From the NCBI GenBank assembly GCA_905479535.1, contig CAJQMW010000173.1, positions 1 to 5,557 on the forward strand: a stretch of 5,557 bases of DNA. Reading direction: 5' to 3'. Position numbers and translations under genes: made by a program. The stretch's first letter is position 1; each line of letters opens with the position of its first letter. Below the pieces are notes generated by a model, which was not told the origin of the DNA, did no database searches, and worked only from the letters and a program-made list of their open reading frames with translations. Below are positions 4,963 to 5,557 of this stretch, in pieces. The DNA comes from an uncultured Maribacter sp. GTDB lineage: Bacteria > Bacteroidota > Bacteroidia > Flavobacteriales > Flavobacteriaceae.

Positions 4963-5557
4963 ATGAACACAAAGAATTACGCGGGAATTCCCGATAAATT
5001 CGCACAATTGGAAACAGCTAAGATTATCTTAATTCCTGTTCCTTACGACGGTACAAGCACATGGGGCAAGGGTGCTGACAAAGGTCCAAAGGCTTTTTTG
5101 GACGCCTCAGAAAACATGGAGCTTTATGATATTGAGACCAGTAATGAGGTTTACGAGCAAGGTATTTATTTAGCGGATGCTATAACGGAGAACAGCTCTC
5201 CAGAGGCCATGGTCAACAGCGTGCATAAAATCACAAAGGATTTTATTAAGCGCAACAAATTTGTAACGCTTTTTGGTGGTGAACATTCAATTTCCATTGG
5301 GACCATTCGTGCGTTCAATGAGTGTTTTGATAATTTGACCGTGTTGCATATTGATGCCCATGCGGATTTGCGCGAATCCTACGACGGCACAAAATTCAAC
5401 CATGCTTGCGCAGTGCATGAGGCTAGCCATACCACTAATTTGGTCCAAGTGGGTATTCGTTCTATGGATGCTATAGAAAAGACCTATATGGATGAGGAGA
5501 AAACCTTTTTTGCCCATGACATGGCCAATGATGAATATTGGATGGATAAAGTGATAG
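4963..5557 (+). CDS. speB: Agmatinase (ureohydrolase family), 3' end cut by the window edge
   Basis: The first 198 codons of a ureohydrolase, running off the window; family members are usually about 300-320 residues, so roughly a third is missing. Agmatinase hydrolyses agmatine to putrescine and urea using a two-manganese centre. Visible metal-ligand motifs are GGEHS with His108 (105-109) and DAHADLR with Asp131, His133 and Asp135 (131-137). The SxDxD motif carrying the last two ligands lies beyond the edge. PVPYDGTSTWGKGADKGP (25-42) is the typical N-terminal ureohydrolase stretch. FNHACAVHE (145-153) corresponds to the substrate-loop [SN]HAC of agmatinases and differs from the arginase version. 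The ATG at 4963 is chosen because MNTKNYAGIPDKF reads straight into the conserved domain and an A/T-rich tract, usual for this phylum, precedes it. Located directly downstream of arginine decarboxylase, it completes the arginine-to-putrescine route. No deviation from the family is seen in the part present. Confidence 0.93.
   Translation, partial: MNTKNYAGIPDKFAQLETAKIILIPVPYDGTSTWGKGADKGPKAFLDASENMELYDIETSNEVYEQGIYLADAITENSSPEAMVNSVHKITKDFIKRNKFVTLFGGEHSISIGTIRAFNECFDNLTVLHIDAHADLRESYDGTKFNHACAVHEASHTTNLVQVGIRSMDAIEKTYMDEEKTFFAHDMANDEYWMDKVI

Noticed and set aside
5287..5517. 76-codon minus-strand frame inside the agmatinase gene
   Set aside because: Antisense to the metal-binding core of agmatinase.

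Overview
The window looks like chromosomal DNA of a member of the Bacteroidota, most likely a marine member of the Flavobacteriaceae. Four things point there: moderately AT-rich DNA with very AT-rich gene gaps; start codons preceded by A/T-rich sequence rather than a clear Shine-Dalgarno; a TAnnTTTG-type -7 promoter box in front of the tRNA; and an arginine decarboxylase of the short (about 460-residue) type familiar from flavobacteria. Genus is not determined.

Layout: (1) 132-1280, minus strand, an FMN-dependent alpha-hydroxy-acid oxidase/dehydrogenase with the full set of catalytic residues. (2) 1391-1966, plus strand, divergent from it across a 110-bp gap, a RidA/YjgF-type imine-deaminase-fold protein with a lipoprotein signal. 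(3) 2020-2091, plus strand, tRNA-Arg(CCU) with its own promoter starting right after the RidA stop codon. (4) 2198-2914, minus strand, a secreted protein of unknown function made of two related beta-rich halves. (5) 2915-3393, a 479-bp gap with no convincing gene but several inverted repeats, a promoter-like element and a candidate structured leader RNA. (6) 3394-4842, plus strand, a PLP-dependent arginine decarboxylase. (7) 4963 to the window edge, plus strand, the first 198 codons of agmatinase.

Genes 6 and 7 make a two-step route from arginine through agmatine to putrescine plus urea, the entry to polyamine synthesis. Genes 1 and 2 may be linked: flavin oxidation of 2-hydroxy acids and RidA-type imine/enamine removal both concern reactive 2-carbon-oxidised metabolites. 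That link rests only on the divergent arrangement and is an inference.

No mobile element, CRISPR array, phage gene or defence system is visible. The least explained parts are the structured 5' region of the arginine decarboxylase gene, the open frame and hairpin just after its stop codon, and the internally duplicated secreted protein.
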